Positions 8,990-17,561 of a stretch of DNA of 64,000 nucleotides are shown here, one piece after another. Each line of letters begins with the position of its first letter. The stretch's first letter is position 1. This DNA is from Gammaproteobacteria bacterium (GTDB lineage: Bacteria > Pseudomonadota > Gammaproteobacteria > Pseudomonadales > Pseudomonadaceae): NCBI GenBank assembly GCA_023475025.1, contig JAMCWB010000030.1, forward strand, positions 65,853-129,852. The letters run 5' to 3'. The notes under the pieces were generated by a model that was not told where the DNA came from, did not search any database, and was given only the letters and a program-made list of their open reading frames with translations. The position numbers were made by a program, and so were the translations under genes.

Positions 8990-10393
8990 TTATTCGGCGT
9001 GCATCAACTCGTTCCAATAGAGCCACCAATGCCACTGGGTGTCATCCTTGGTAAAGCCTTCATTGACGATGCCCGGTCCCGGCCAGCCGTCGGGCTTACC
9101 CGTTTCGTACACAGCCTGATACTTCAAGGTCATATGACGGCCCATGGCACCCTTGGCCGATAGCGTCATATGTGGCCAGGTATCCGAATCATCCTGCTCG
9201 ACCATACCGGAGGTGCCAAACAGCTGGATGGTCTGTTTCAGCATCTTCTCGCGCAGCTCTTGCGGCGCATCTTTTTCAGCGAAGATCCAGTTGCAGAATT
9301 CCAGTTTGTTCGGGCCACGCGGAATGTAGGTATGCATGGTCATTGAGCCGACCACTGAACCATCTGGCTGTGGAATGTAAACGAAGCCAAACAGAATATT
9401 GGGGAACATGCCGCCGACCTGCGGTGGCATGGAGGTCAACACCTTGAGCTGGTCCTCGGACAGGTTGCGCGCCAGTTGCTCAACCATGTCCTTGGTCATG
9501 CCGGCAGGCGGCAGCGCATTGAGCTTTTCCTGAATACTCAACTCATCGGGCTCCAGGCCGGTCAGCCGGCGGATCTTGCGCGCCAGATCGATACAACGCA
9601 GAGCATGCCCGTGGGGAGAACTGACTTCGACGCCATACATCTCTGGGGTCAGATCCGGTTCATCGCTGTCTGGTTCGGCCGCACCTTTTTTCGCGTAGTT
9701 ACCAACCTCGCCCAGCCAGCGATGCAGGGTCAGGGTATGGAAGCCATCCGCCGCCGATTGTTCACCAGCGGTCTTCCAGTTGGCATTGACGATGAAGCGC
9801 TGGGGCGGCCCGAGAACCTCCATGCCTTTGTCCGTGCGCTGAAACAGGATGTCGTAGTACCACTTGGCGTCGCCAAGAAACTCCTCGAAGGATGGACCAT
9901 CGATATTCCAGGTAGCGAAAATCAGCCCGCCATAGGTAATTGAACGAGCCTTTTTCAGGCCGAGCTCGGATTCCGGCAGGATGGTGCCATGCATGCACTC
10001 ACGCTTTACCGGCGAACCGATAAAGTCGCCATTCGGACGGAACGCCCAGCCGTGATAGATACACTTGTGGATCTGGGCATTGCCGCAGTCGGTCAGCGCC
10101 ACGCGCATGCCACGATGCGGACAAACGTTCAAGGTGACATGGATCTCGTCGTTCTTGTCGCGTGCGACTATGACGGAATCGCCGCCGATGTCACGCACCA
10201 TGAAATCATTGACATTGGGTATTTCCGATTCGTGACCCAGCAGCACCCAAGTCTTGCCGAAGATCTTTTCCATCTCCAGTTCGTAGATTTCGGGGTCGGA
10301 CAGCACCCGCATCTGTACTTCACGTGTGTCTGGATAAATCAGGTCGGAGATTTTAGTGCCATCGGAAAGCACTGGGCTGGTTTTTGTTAGCAT
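8990..10393 (-). CDS. ditA1: Diterpenoid dioxygenase, Rieske alpha subunit
   Basis: Large subunit, 467 residues, of an aromatic-ring dihydroxylating dioxygenase. The Rieske 2Fe-2S ligands are Cys91, His93, Cys111 and His114 (C-x-H-x17-C-x2-H). The mononuclear iron site is Asp216 (bridging), His219 and His224 in DGFHTLTLH, with a late carboxylate expected near EQDDSDTW. In the dit pathway the enzyme dihydroxylates the aromatic ring of 7-oxodehydroabietic acid; that substrate is carried over from the known cluster. TGGAGG precedes the ATG. The ferredoxin gene is not adjacent but about 9 kb upstream, as I recall for P. abietaniphila BKME-9. Confidence 0.92.
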   Translation of the reverse strand: MLTKTSPVLSDGTKISDLIYPDTREVQMRVLSDPEIYELEMEKIFGKTWVLLGHESEIPNVNDFMVRDIGGDSVIVARDKNDEIHVTLNVCPHRGMRVALTDCGNAQIHKCIYHGWAFRPNGDFIGSPVKRECMHGTILPESELGLKKARSITYGGLIFATWNIDGPSFEEFLGDAKWYYDILFQRTDKGMEVLGPPQRFIVNANWKTAGEQSAADGFHTLTLHRWLGEVGNYAKKGAAEPDSDEPDLTPEMYGVEVSSPHGHALRCIDLARKIRRLTGLEPDELSIQEKLNALPPAGMTKDMVEQLARNLSEDQLKVLTSMPPQVGGMFPNILFGFVYIPQPDGSVVGSMTMHTYIPRGPNKLEFCNWIFAEKDAPQELREKMLKQTIQLFGTSGMVEQDDSDTWPHMTLSAKGAMGRHMTLKYQAVYETGKPDGWPGPGIVNEGFTKDDTQWHWWLYWNELMHAE

Positions 10394-10456
10394 GGTTTGC
10401 CTCCAGTTTATTAAGTATCTTGTCAGGCCGCATCCAGGATAAATATAAACATTAAT

Positions 10457-10466
10457 CTAGTATTTG
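10457..10466. promoter_or_regulatory. CTAGTATTTG element upstream of ditA1
   Basis: Lies about 64 bp before the ditA1 start. An almost identical element (CTAGTATTTTG) precedes the IclR gene at 14897. The shared site suggests control by the same regulator, most simply the IclR protein. Confidence 0.3.
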
Positions 10467-10609
10467 TATAGCAAATGACGATTTAAAATCCTTATCAGCT
10501 TTGTCTGCCAACCAGCAAAGCTCGCTCAATCCCAGGCCGAGCAGCACCTGCACAGGGACTGCCCGTTTGTATCAATTCGTTTCTTTCCGGCCGCCAACTC
10601 ACTCTCTTC

Positions 10610-11608
10610 CTAGAATGGGTCGCCTACTTGGCCCACCTGAGTGCGCAGCACTCCAATACCCTCGACTTCCAGCTCGACCACATCGCCAGGCTTCAGATAA
10701 CGCAACTGTTCCAGGCCACAGCCATTACCGACGGTTCCCGAACCGAGAAACTCGCCGGGATACAAGGTTTCGGACTGGGAAACGTGGGCAATCACATCCT
10801 CGAATTGCCAACGCATATCCCGCGTATTGCCCCGCCCCCACTCCTCACCGTTTACCCGGGCAATCATGTCCAGATCATAAGGGTCACCCAGTTCATCGGA
10901 TGTCACCAGGCATGGCCCCATGACGTTGGCCGTATCGAAATCCTTGCCCTTGGCCGGCCCCAGCATGCCGCCCATCTCTTTCGCCTGCGCGTCACGGGCG
11001 CTGATATCGTTGAAGATGGTGTAGCCAAAAATATGCTCGCGGGCCTTGCCACGCTGAATGTCCTTGCCGCGCTTGCCGATGTAGCAACCGAATTCGAGTT
11101 CGAAATCCAGTGCCTTGCTGAACGCAGGCCATTCGAACCTGTCGTCGAGACCGACCACGGCAAAGCGGTTGCATTTGTAATAGATCGGCTGACGGTTGAA
11201 GGTATCGATCACGCGATCATCGGCGCTGGTATTCATGGCCCTGAGCGTTGCCTCCGGATCGGGTGTACGCAAGGCGCGGGCACGGCGGGCAGCGGCAAAA
11301 CTCTGACGCAGGTGCAACTCGAAACAGGAAAAATCGCGCATCTGCGGTGGCGGCTGAATCGGTGCTCGAAGATGTACGGCAGAGCGCTGTCGAACCGCAG
11401 CGGAAGGTGCACGGGCCAGCAAGTCACGGGCCAGCGTCATCCCCTCTTCACCCGACTCGGCCAGCGCCAGCACACTAGCCAGCGCTGACGCACGGCCGCC
11501 GTGAAGCTCGGTATAAGCCTTTTGCAAGTCAAGCACCGCCTGATCCTGATCGATCAATGCGCCTGCCAGTTCAAGACCGTCGTCATTTACAAAAGTGACC
11601 AACCTCAT
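10610..11608 (-). CDS. ditH: FAH-family hydrolase/isomerase-decarboxylase
   Basis: FAH-superfamily enzyme of about 332 residues, longer than its two relatives in this window. The metal-site helix FELEFGCYIG and the FNDISARD segment are present, then an insertion with GPAKGKDFDTANVMGP, typical of the larger fumarylacetoacetase-like branch. Proposed role: hydrolysis or decarboxylation of a meta-cleavage product. I chose the ATG at 11608 (MRLVTFVNDDG) because GGGGAGG precedes it and it matches family N-termini; a start at 11650 would overlap the upstream SDR. It is 28 bp downstream of that SDR in one operon. Confidence 0.86.
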   Translation of the reverse strand: MRLVTFVNDDGLELAGALIDQDQAVLDLQKAYTELHGGRASALASVLALAESGEEGMTLARDLLARAPSAAVRQRSAVHLRAPIQPPPQMRDFSCFELHLRQSFAAARRARALRTPDPEATLRAMNTSADDRVIDTFNRQPIYYKCNRFAVVGLDDRFEWPAFSKALDFELEFGCYIGKRGKDIQRGKAREHIFGYTIFNDISARDAQAKEMGGMLGPAKGKDFDTANVMGPCLVTSDELGDPYDLDMIARVNGEEWGRGNTRDMRWQFEDVIAHVSQSETLYPGEFLGSGTVGNGCGLEQLRYLKPGDVVELEVEGIGVLRTQVGQVGDPF

Positions 11609-11636
11609 GGAAGCAACCTCCCCAACTGTAGACCGC

Positions 11637-12338
11637 TCATACTTGCCCACTCACAGGCAGGCAGGCGCCGGTGATGACCTGGCCTTCATCTGACAGCAGA
11701 AAGGCGATTACCGCAGACAGTGCTTCGGGCGAGACCCAGCGGGAGAAATCCTCATTGGGCATATCCGCCCGATTGCCAGGTGTATCGATGATGCTCGGCA
11801 GCACGGCGTTGACCGTCACATCACGGTATTTCAGCTCCTCCGCAAGCGACTCGGTAAAGCGCGCCACTCCAGCCTTGGACGCCGCGTAGGCTGAAACACC
11901 CAGACCCGCCTTGAGTGCAGCCAGAGCGCTGACGTTCACCACGCGTCCCTTTCCAGCTCGAAGGATATGCGGTAGTGCTGCCTGGGTGCCGGTTATCGCG
12001 GTACGCACGTTCATCTGGTACATACGATCCCAGGTTGCCAGGTCGCCTTCTTCGAAGGTTTCCCAGGCGAAACCGCCAGCCACGTTGACCAGTGCATCGA
12101 TATGCCCGAACGCCTCCACCACCTGCGTCATCGCCCGCTCGGCAGATGCCGAGTCAGTCAAGTTGACGTTGCCGAGAGGAAGGTAGTCAACCGTCGGAGC
12201 AAGGGAGTCAGGGGCAGCGCTCAGGTCCAGAGCCGCAACACGGGCGCCCCGCTCCAGGAGCGTAGTGCTCAGCGCACTACCGAGTACACCAAAGCCGCCT
12301 GTTACGATCACAGCACGGCCTTGCAGGGAAAGGGTCAT
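11637..12338 (-). CDS. ditG: Short-chain dehydrogenase/reductase
   Basis: SDR of 233 residues. It has the cofactor motif TGGFGVLG, VNVAGGF in place of NNAG, a catalytic Ser in VNVSA and Tyr-x3-Lys in AYAASK, followed by the usual NAVLPSIIDTP. The C-terminus is short. Substrate unknown; probably an alcohol or ketone intermediate of the diterpenoid pathway. GGAGG upstream supports the start. Divergent from the DUF35/thiolase-like pair across a 140-bp AT-rich gap, and first gene of the SDR-FAH pair. Confidence 0.88.
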   Translation of the reverse strand: MTLSLQGRAVIVTGGFGVLGSALSTTLLERGARVAALDLSAAPDSLAPTVDYLPLGNVNLTDSASAERAMTQVVEAFGHIDALVNVAGGFAWETFEEGDLATWDRMYQMNVRTAITGTQAALPHILRAGKGRVVNVSALAALKAGLGVSAYAASKAGVARFTESLAEELKYRDVTVNAVLPSIIDTPGNRADMPNEDFSRWVSPEALSAVIAFLLSDEGQVITGACLPVSGQV

Positions 12339-12409
12339 CAGCAGGTCCTCCGCAAGCTAGTCTTATTGGTAAAGAGCCCGATGCGGCGAGCTCGATTAAA
12401 TATAATTAG

Positions 12410-12437
12410 AACACTTTTTTAATATATGTACAAATGA
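12410..12437. promoter_or_regulatory. AACACTTTTTT block in a divergent promoter
   Basis: An 11-bp identical core, plus partial similarity to its right, is shared with 7452-7479 upstream of the ditI gene. It sits in the gap between ditG (-) and the DUF35 gene (+). A common regulator site or common promoter architecture is likely but unproven. Confidence 0.3.
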
Positions 12438-12478
12438 TAACCTTGGGAAAGACAAGGTTCCAATACAGGATTTGCCCG

Positions 12479-12874
12479 ATGCCAAGAAAGCTGCCAGCCC
12501 TGAATGCTGATAACCGCCCCTTCTGGCAGGGTGGCGAGAACCATGCTCTCTTGATACACCGCTGTGGCGCATGCAGCCGCTATTTTCATCCACCCAGCCC
12601 GGTTTGCCCTGCCTGCGCCAGCCTTGAAGTGGGCCCACAGCCCGTGTCAGGCAAGGGTAAGGTGGTGAGCTTCACCATCAATCATCAGCCCTGGACACCC
12701 GAGCTGAAGGAGCCCTTCGTCATTGCCATCGTCGAACTGGATGAGCAGGAAGGTCTGCGTTTCGTCACCAATATCGAGGACACGCCAGCCGAGGCAGTCC
12801 ATATCGGCATGTCGGTTCGGGTGCGGTTTCTGCAGGAAGAAGATGTATGGCTGCCACTGTTCATTAAGGATTGA
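12479..12874 (+). CDS. DUF35 (Zn-ribbon/OB-fold) protein
   Basis: Protein of 131 residues with an N-terminal rubredoxin-like zinc ribbon (HRCGACSRYFHPP, then CPACAS) and a C-terminal OB fold. Family members bind SCP2-thiolase-like partners and form the lyase or thiolase complex, for example the ChsH2 DUF35 domain with Ltp2 in steroid side-chain removal. I start it at ATG 12479 (MPRKLPALNADN), as this is the family start; an in-frame ATG at 12434 is less likely. It is followed at once by the thiolase-like gene, so the two surely form a complex. Confidence 0.85.
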   Translation: MPRKLPALNADNRPFWQGGENHALLIHRCGACSRYFHPPSPVCPACASLEVGPQPVSGKGKVVSFTINHQPWTPELKEPFVIAIVELDEQEGLRFVTNIEDTPAEAVHIGMSVRVRFLQEEDVWLPLFIKD

Positions 12875-12876
12875 GT

Positions 12877-14067
12877 ATGTTTGACCGTCTGTATGAAAAA
12901 GATGTCGCCATTACCGGTATTGGCCAATCCGAAGTAGGCCGCCCGTCCCAGCTGTCAGCCATGCGTCTGACTGTCGATGCCTGCCTTGAAGCTATCGAGG
13001 ATGCAGGCCTGCAACGCGAAGATATCGATGGTGTCGCCTGCTGGCCGGGCGACAACAATAATGGCGACAGTTTTTCCCCCGTGGGGCCAAATGCGCTGAA
13101 AAATGCCCTAGGGCTGCAGGTCAACTGGTTTGGTGGTGGTTATGAAGGCCCTGGCCCGCTGGCAGGCATCATCAATGGCACCATGGCGATTGCCAGCGGC
13201 ATGTGCCGGCATGTGCTGGTGTTCCGCACTATTACCGAATCATCCACCAGGCAACACAATAAGCAGGCCTCTGCACTGACCAATAAGACCCAGGGGCGTG
13301 ACGGTAGTTTTGCCTGGCAGTGGTATACCCCCTTCAATGTGCTGTCAGCCGCCAATCTGATCGCCATGTACGCACAGCGACATTTCCACGATTACGGCAC
13401 TACCTCCGAGCAACTGGCGCAAATTGCCCTGACCTGCCGGCGTCATGCACAGCTCAACCCCAAGGCCGTCTATCGCTCACCGATGAGCATGGACGACTAC
13501 ATGCAGTCACGAATGATCTCTACCCCGATACGCATGTTCGACTGTGACGTACATTGCGACGCATCAACGGCCATCGTGCTGTCACGGCGCGATGTCGCCC
13601 GGGACGGCCGGCATCCTCCCATCCGCATAGAGGCCATGGGAGCGGCCCTCAACCAGCCGTGGTCATGGGACCAGATATCGCTGACAGAAGGTGCTGCATT
13701 CGATGCGGGAAACATGATGTGGGCCCGTACCGACCTGAAGCCAAAGGACGTTGGCTCCGCCCAGCTGTATGACGGCTTCTCGATATTGACAATGATCTGG
13801 CTGGAAGCCTTGGGGCTCTGCCCAAGAGGAGAAAGCGGACGCTTTGTCGAGGGCGGCAAGCGTATCGCCCTGGATGGGGAGCTGCCGCTCAACACCAACG
13901 GCGGGCAACTATCCGGTGGCCGTACACACGGCCTCGGCTATGTGCACGAAGCCTGTCTGCAGCTATGGGGCCGTGCCAATGGGCGCCAGATCGCCGACCA
14001 CCAGGTTGCGGTGACCGCGGCCGGAGGCGGACCGCTGGCCGGCAGCCTGCTGCTGGTCCGTGATTAG
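12877..14067 (+). CDS. ditF: Thiolase-like (SCP2/Ltp2-type) lyase
   Basis: Thiolase-fold protein of 396 residues in the SCP-x/lipid-transfer branch. The segment where thiolases carry the nucleophilic Cys reads GYEGPGPLAG, without Cys. The C-terminal GGQLSGGRTHGLGYVHEA is typical of Ltp2-like retro-aldolases. Together with the adjacent DUF35 protein this suggests carbon-carbon cleavage by retro-aldol chemistry rather than Claisen thiolysis. ATG 12877 has AAGGA 6 bp before it and lies just after the DUF35 stop. Its stop overlaps that of the convergent IclR gene by 4 bp. Confidence 0.86.
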   Translation: MFDRLYEKDVAITGIGQSEVGRPSQLSAMRLTVDACLEAIEDAGLQREDIDGVACWPGDNNNGDSFSPVGPNALKNALGLQVNWFGGGYEGPGPLAGIINGTMAIASGMCRHVLVFRTITESSTRQHNKQASALTNKTQGRDGSFAWQWYTPFNVLSAANLIAMYAQRHFHDYGTTSEQLAQIALTCRRHAQLNPKAVYRSPMSMDDYMQSRMISTPIRMFDCDVHCDASTAIVLSRRDVARDGRHPPIRIEAMGAALNQPWSWDQISLTEGAAFDAGNMMWARTDLKPKDVGSAQLYDGFSILTMIWLEALGLCPRGESGRFVEGGKRIALDGELPLNTNGGQLSGGRTHGLGYVHEACLQLWGRANGRQIADHQVAVTAAGGGPLAGSLLLVRD

Positions 14068-14852
14068 AACAGTACGCTTTGCAACTCATGGCAGAGACCG
14101 CGAAGCGACTGGCCGAGTTCGGCGATGCCAGCCTCATCACGCTGACCGCGAAACATCACTGCGGAAACTGTGAAATCAATGGTGTCGAATGGCGAATAGA
14201 CAGGTGCCGCTACCGCCAGGATGCCAATCGAGAAATAACCGTCATCAATGGACCAACCCCGCTCGGCGGCATCTTTCACTTGCCGGCAATAGTCCTCGTA
14301 GGACAGCGGGCTGCCCCAGCGGATCTTGTCGAATACCTCCTTCGACTGAGGCTGCTCCAGGTCGAGCTGCGAGGCGAACAGCCGGCCACTGGCGCCCATC
14401 ATGATCGGTAGCCGTTGGCCTTCGCTCATATCGATTCTTACATCCGTCGGACATGCTGCCGAACTGATGATGACGATCCGGTCATTGCCCATGCGTCGCC
14501 ACAGAGTCACCGTTACCCGTGAACGGGCGGCGAAGTTCTCCAGCAGGGGTTTAGCCAATTGCACCTTCTGCCCCTGAGTGACGAACTGCTCGACCAGACG
14601 GGCCAGCCCCAGCCCCGCCGCATAGCGTTTTGACATGGGGTTGAACTCGACCATGTCTTCAGCAACCAGGGTTCTGAGAATGTTGAAGCAGGTACTGGGA
14701 TTGATATCGAGCTGCCTGGCGATGTCCACGGAGCGTTCCGGAGCACCCGCCTGACTGAGAAAACGAAGAATACGGACAGCATTGACAACCGGCTTGACGG
14801 TCACCAAAGCCGTTTTGGCAGTTTTTTTATTTTCTGTCACTTCAGCATCCAT
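14064..14852 (-). CDS. ditR: IclR-family transcriptional regulator
   Basis: IclR regulator of 262 residues. It has an N-terminal winged helix-turn-helix (about 25-90, with RSVDIARQLDINPSTCFNILRTL) and a C-terminal effector domain with RSRVTVTLW and the later RGWSIDDGYFS, where IclR proteins bind small aromatic or organic acids. Probably the pathway-specific regulator of the dit operons; an activator role is what I remember for the cluster in P. abietaniphila. The 152-bp upstream gap holds the CTAGTATTTTG element shared with ditA1, consistent with autoregulation. Confidence 0.9.
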   Translation of the reverse strand: MDAEVTENKKTAKTALVTVKPVVNAVRILRFLSQAGAPERSVDIARQLDINPSTCFNILRTLVAEDMVEFNPMSKRYAAGLGLARLVEQFVTQGQKVQLAKPLLENFAARSRVTVTLWRRMGNDRIVIISSAACPTDVRIDMSEGQRLPIMMGASGRLFASQLDLEQPQSKEVFDKIRWGSPLSYEDYCRQVKDAAERGWSIDDGYFSIGILAVAAPVYSPFDTIDFTVSAVMFRGQRDEAGIAELGQSLRGLCHELQSVLF

Positions 14853-14896
14853 TTTACAATTTTCCCTTCAGCGCGAAGGCTGAGTCAGGTATTCAA

Positions 14897-14907
14897 CTAG
14901 TATTTTG
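14897..14907. promoter_or_regulatory. CTAGTATTTTG element upstream of ditR
   Basis: About 45 bp before the IclR start. It matches the element at 10457 upstream of ditA1, including a following T-rich/GCA context. Candidate IclR binding site or promoter element. Confidence 0.3.
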
Positions 14908-15004
14908 CATTACGACTTACTCGTCATTCTATATCAAGAATATTATTTTGAAATCAATTATTTAACCAAACGTCACCGAGGTATTGACACAGTTGGTACA
15001 AAGC

Positions 15005-16597
15005 CTAATGCCACCCCACATCGACGTTTGCCTGAGAAATATAACGCTTTGTTGAAGTATTGGCCTCGGCAAGGTAACGCTGGAGCTGTGTTTCCCTGAT
15101 CTGATCAGCCTGGGTGACCCTGGCCCTCTGGCGTAGATAATCCAGCCAGGACTCCACGATAAAGCGCTCGACAAAGCGCTCTGGATCAGCCAAATCCCGA
15201 TACAGGCGCCAGTTCCGCGCACCATTGCGGCGCCGGGACTGGCCGACCGCATAGGCTGCCTGGATAAAATCGGCCTGAGCCGCAGCCGTTGCGCGATAAC
15301 TTATTTCCACCGACACCGGCCCGTCGGAATGGGCCACTTCCCCCGCCACCACCAGCTTGTCGGTTTGCGAAACGCTTCGATAGTCCACTTCGCTACCCAG
15401 CGCGAAAACACCATCGCGGGTCAGCCATAAACCCAGCACCACCGCCAGGGCCGATATCAGCAAACTGTTGCTGGTGCCCAGGTATTCCGCCACCAGGCCC
15501 CATATGGCACCGCCTAGTGCCATGGCCCCCATGTACATAAGTAGATAGACCGAGGCGACCCTGGCCCTGACCCAGTCGGCGGCGCAGGTCTGCACGATGG
15601 TGGCGATGGTGGCATTCACCGCCATCCAGGCAATACCCGCCACCACCAGCAGCACCCAGACCAACCAGGCTATCTTCAGCACCGCCACCGCGGCGCTTAC
15701 CATAGCGAATGCAACGGCCCCCACCACGACCAGCTTGCGCAATGCGAACTGGCGGTACAAGCGAGTCAGATTCACAGCGGCAATCACCGCTCCCGCCCCC
15801 AGTGCACCCATCAGCATGCCATATCCATCCGCCTCCATCGCCAACTGGTCCCTGGCAACCAGGGGTAGCAAAGCCCAAAGCGCACTGGCGCAACTGGTGA
15901 AAACGAATACCTGCTTGAGTGAGCTGGTCAGCTCTATCGAGTGGCGAATGTAGCGCAGACCACTGCGCATACCGCCCATGAACGTTTCCGGGGGCAGCAC
16001 GTCCGGCACCCGCTGCCAGCGCCAGTAGATCAGAAACAGCATCACGCCAAGAAAGCACAGCGCAATCAGCAGAAACATCGACGCCTGCCCGGCCAGAGCA
16101 ATCAGCAAGCCAGCGATGGCCGGCCCCAGGGCACGCGCCACGTTCGTCGAGATGGCATTCAGGGCAACAGCCGCCGGGACCACCTCACGCGGAATCAGAG
16201 TCAAGGTCACAGCCATCCAAGCAGACATGCTCAGCGCGCTGCCGGTTCCCAGAACAAAGGTCAGCAGCAATAGCGACCAGGCTTGCAGTACCCCGGCAAA
16301 AGCCAGCAGACACAGCAACGTGGAAGCCAGCAGCATCAGTGACTGGGTAAACAGCAACCAGTATTTTCGGTTCACCAGGTCGGCAATCACCCCCCCAGGC
16401 AAACCAAAAAGGAATACCGGAAGCGTCATGGCGGTCTGGACCAGCGACACCATCCAGGCAGACTCGGTCAGCCCTGCCATGATCCAGGCAGCGCCCACCG
16501 TCTGCATCCAGATGGCAAGATTGACCAGCGCGCCCGCACTCCAGAATGACCGGAACGGGCGATGCGTCAATGGATACCAGGTTGCCCCTTGATTCAT
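15005..16597 (-). CDS. ditE: MFS transporter (MFS_3/EntS-like), with a cytosolic C-terminal extension
   Basis: Inner-membrane permease of 530 residues. About 12 hydrophobic segments lie in the first 400 residues, with an MFS loop motif in GVIADLVNRKYW after segment 2. The last roughly 130 residues (from about 400) form a soluble, charged domain of the kind seen in the EntS/DUF894-type exporters. It could import the resin acid or export an intermediate; direction cannot be told from sequence. AGAGG precedes the ATG. It follows the FAH gene by 77 bp in the ditA3-to-ditE operon. Confidence 0.82.
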   Translation of the reverse strand: MNQGATWYPLTHRPFRSFWSAGALVNLAIWMQTVGAAWIMAGLTESAWMVSLVQTAMTLPVFLFGLPGGVIADLVNRKYWLLFTQSLMLLASTLLCLLAFAGVLQAWSLLLLTFVLGTGSALSMSAWMAVTLTLIPREVVPAAVALNAISTNVARALGPAIAGLLIALAGQASMFLLIALCFLGVMLFLIYWRWQRVPDVLPPETFMGGMRSGLRYIRHSIELTSSLKQVFVFTSCASALWALLPLVARDQLAMEADGYGMLMGALGAGAVIAAVNLTRLYRQFALRKLVVVGAVAFAMVSAAVAVLKIAWLVWVLLVVAGIAWMAVNATIATIVQTCAADWVRARVASVYLLMYMGAMALGGAIWGLVAEYLGTSNSLLISALAVVLGLWLTRDGVFALGSEVDYRSVSQTDKLVVAGEVAHSDGPVSVEISYRATAAAQADFIQAAYAVGQSRRRNGARNWRLYRDLADPERFVERFIVESWLDYLRQRARVTQADQIRETQLQRYLAEANTSTKRYISQANVDVGWH

Positions 16598-16674
16598 GAT
16601 GACCTCTTCTGCCAGGGGTTCAGTGCTCAGGCCGGCAAGCGGCCGCCAGCCTGGGATACCGACAGCGATACGGG

Positions 16675-17559
16675 CTAGGTCGCGGGATAACCCAGGCGAC
16701 CCTGTTTCCGTCTGTCGGCAAGGACGCGCTGCCGGCCCACTGCATTGTGTAGCGTGCCGATGCCCTCGATATGCGCTTCGAGCACATCGCCAGGCTGCAA
16801 AAAGCGGCCCGTCTCCAGGCCCACGCCATGGGTCGAGCCGGTGAACACCAGGTCGCCGGGACGCAAGGCAATGCGCGCATCGAGATAGTTCAGCAGCTCA
16901 TCGACGAGGAAAATCATCTGCCGGGTGTTGTCCTGCTGACGCGTCTCGCCATTGACTGTCAAGCGCATGTCCAGTTGCGGCTGACCCTCCCCTCCCAACT
17001 GCTCCAGAGTGGTTATCCAGGGCCCTATGGGTGTGGTGCTGTCCATGCCTTTCTGGGTAAGCAGGTCCAGACGTCCCAGGGCTTTTCCGGCATCCCGGGC
17101 GCTGATGTCATTGCCGACGGTATAACCCAACAGGCACGAGGTGGCACAGGCAACATCGCCGAGTGGCTTGCCGACGACGGCAACCAGTTCAATCTCGAAA
17201 TCGAGCTCCCCGGTCATCGCCGGATAGAGAATCAAGCTGCCGGGGTCGATGATTGCAGAGTCCGGCTTGATATAAGCCAGGGGGTGAGGCGGAGCGGTAC
17301 TGCCCAGACGAGTCAGGTGGCTCAGATAGTTGAGGCCAACACCAAATATCCGGGCACCGGGTTCAACGGGAGCAAGGAGGCGAAAATCCTCCGGCCCTAT
17401 CGTCACCGGTGAGAGGTCGAGCAGCGCATCGCCGCCCTGCGCCACCTCACCAGCCCAGTGCGGGAAAGGCGCCCTGATACGCTGCGCCACTCCTGTTTCA
17501 GGATGCAGCAGAGCCCAGAACTGCTCTCCCTGAGCATCCTCGATCCGGGCAAGCCGCAT
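16675..17559 (-). CDS. ditD: FAH-family hydrolase
   Basis: FAH-superfamily enzyme of 294 residues, paralogous to the protein at 1673-2524. Both share GVGLNYL/GANYLKHL-type segments, ELDFEIELVAVVGKP and GNDISARD. The metal-binding Glu pair is intact. Immediately downstream of the extradiol dioxygenase (2-bp gap), so the simplest role is hydrolysis or decarboxylation of the meta-cleavage product. AAGG lies upstream of the ATG. Confidence 0.85.
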   Translation of the reverse strand: MRLARIEDAQGEQFWALLHPETGVAQRIRAPFPHWAGEVAQGGDALLDLSPVTIGPEDFRLLAPVEPGARIFGVGLNYLSHLTRLGSTAPPHPLAYIKPDSAIIDPGSLILYPAMTGELDFEIELVAVVGKPLGDVACATSCLLGYTVGNDISARDAGKALGRLDLLTQKGMDSTTPIGPWITTLEQLGGEGQPQLDMRLTVNGETRQQDNTRQMIFLVDELLNYLDARIALRPGDLVFTGSTHGVGLETGRFLQPGDVLEAHIEGIGTLHNAVGRQRVLADRRKQGRLGYPAT

Positions 17560-17561
17560 TG

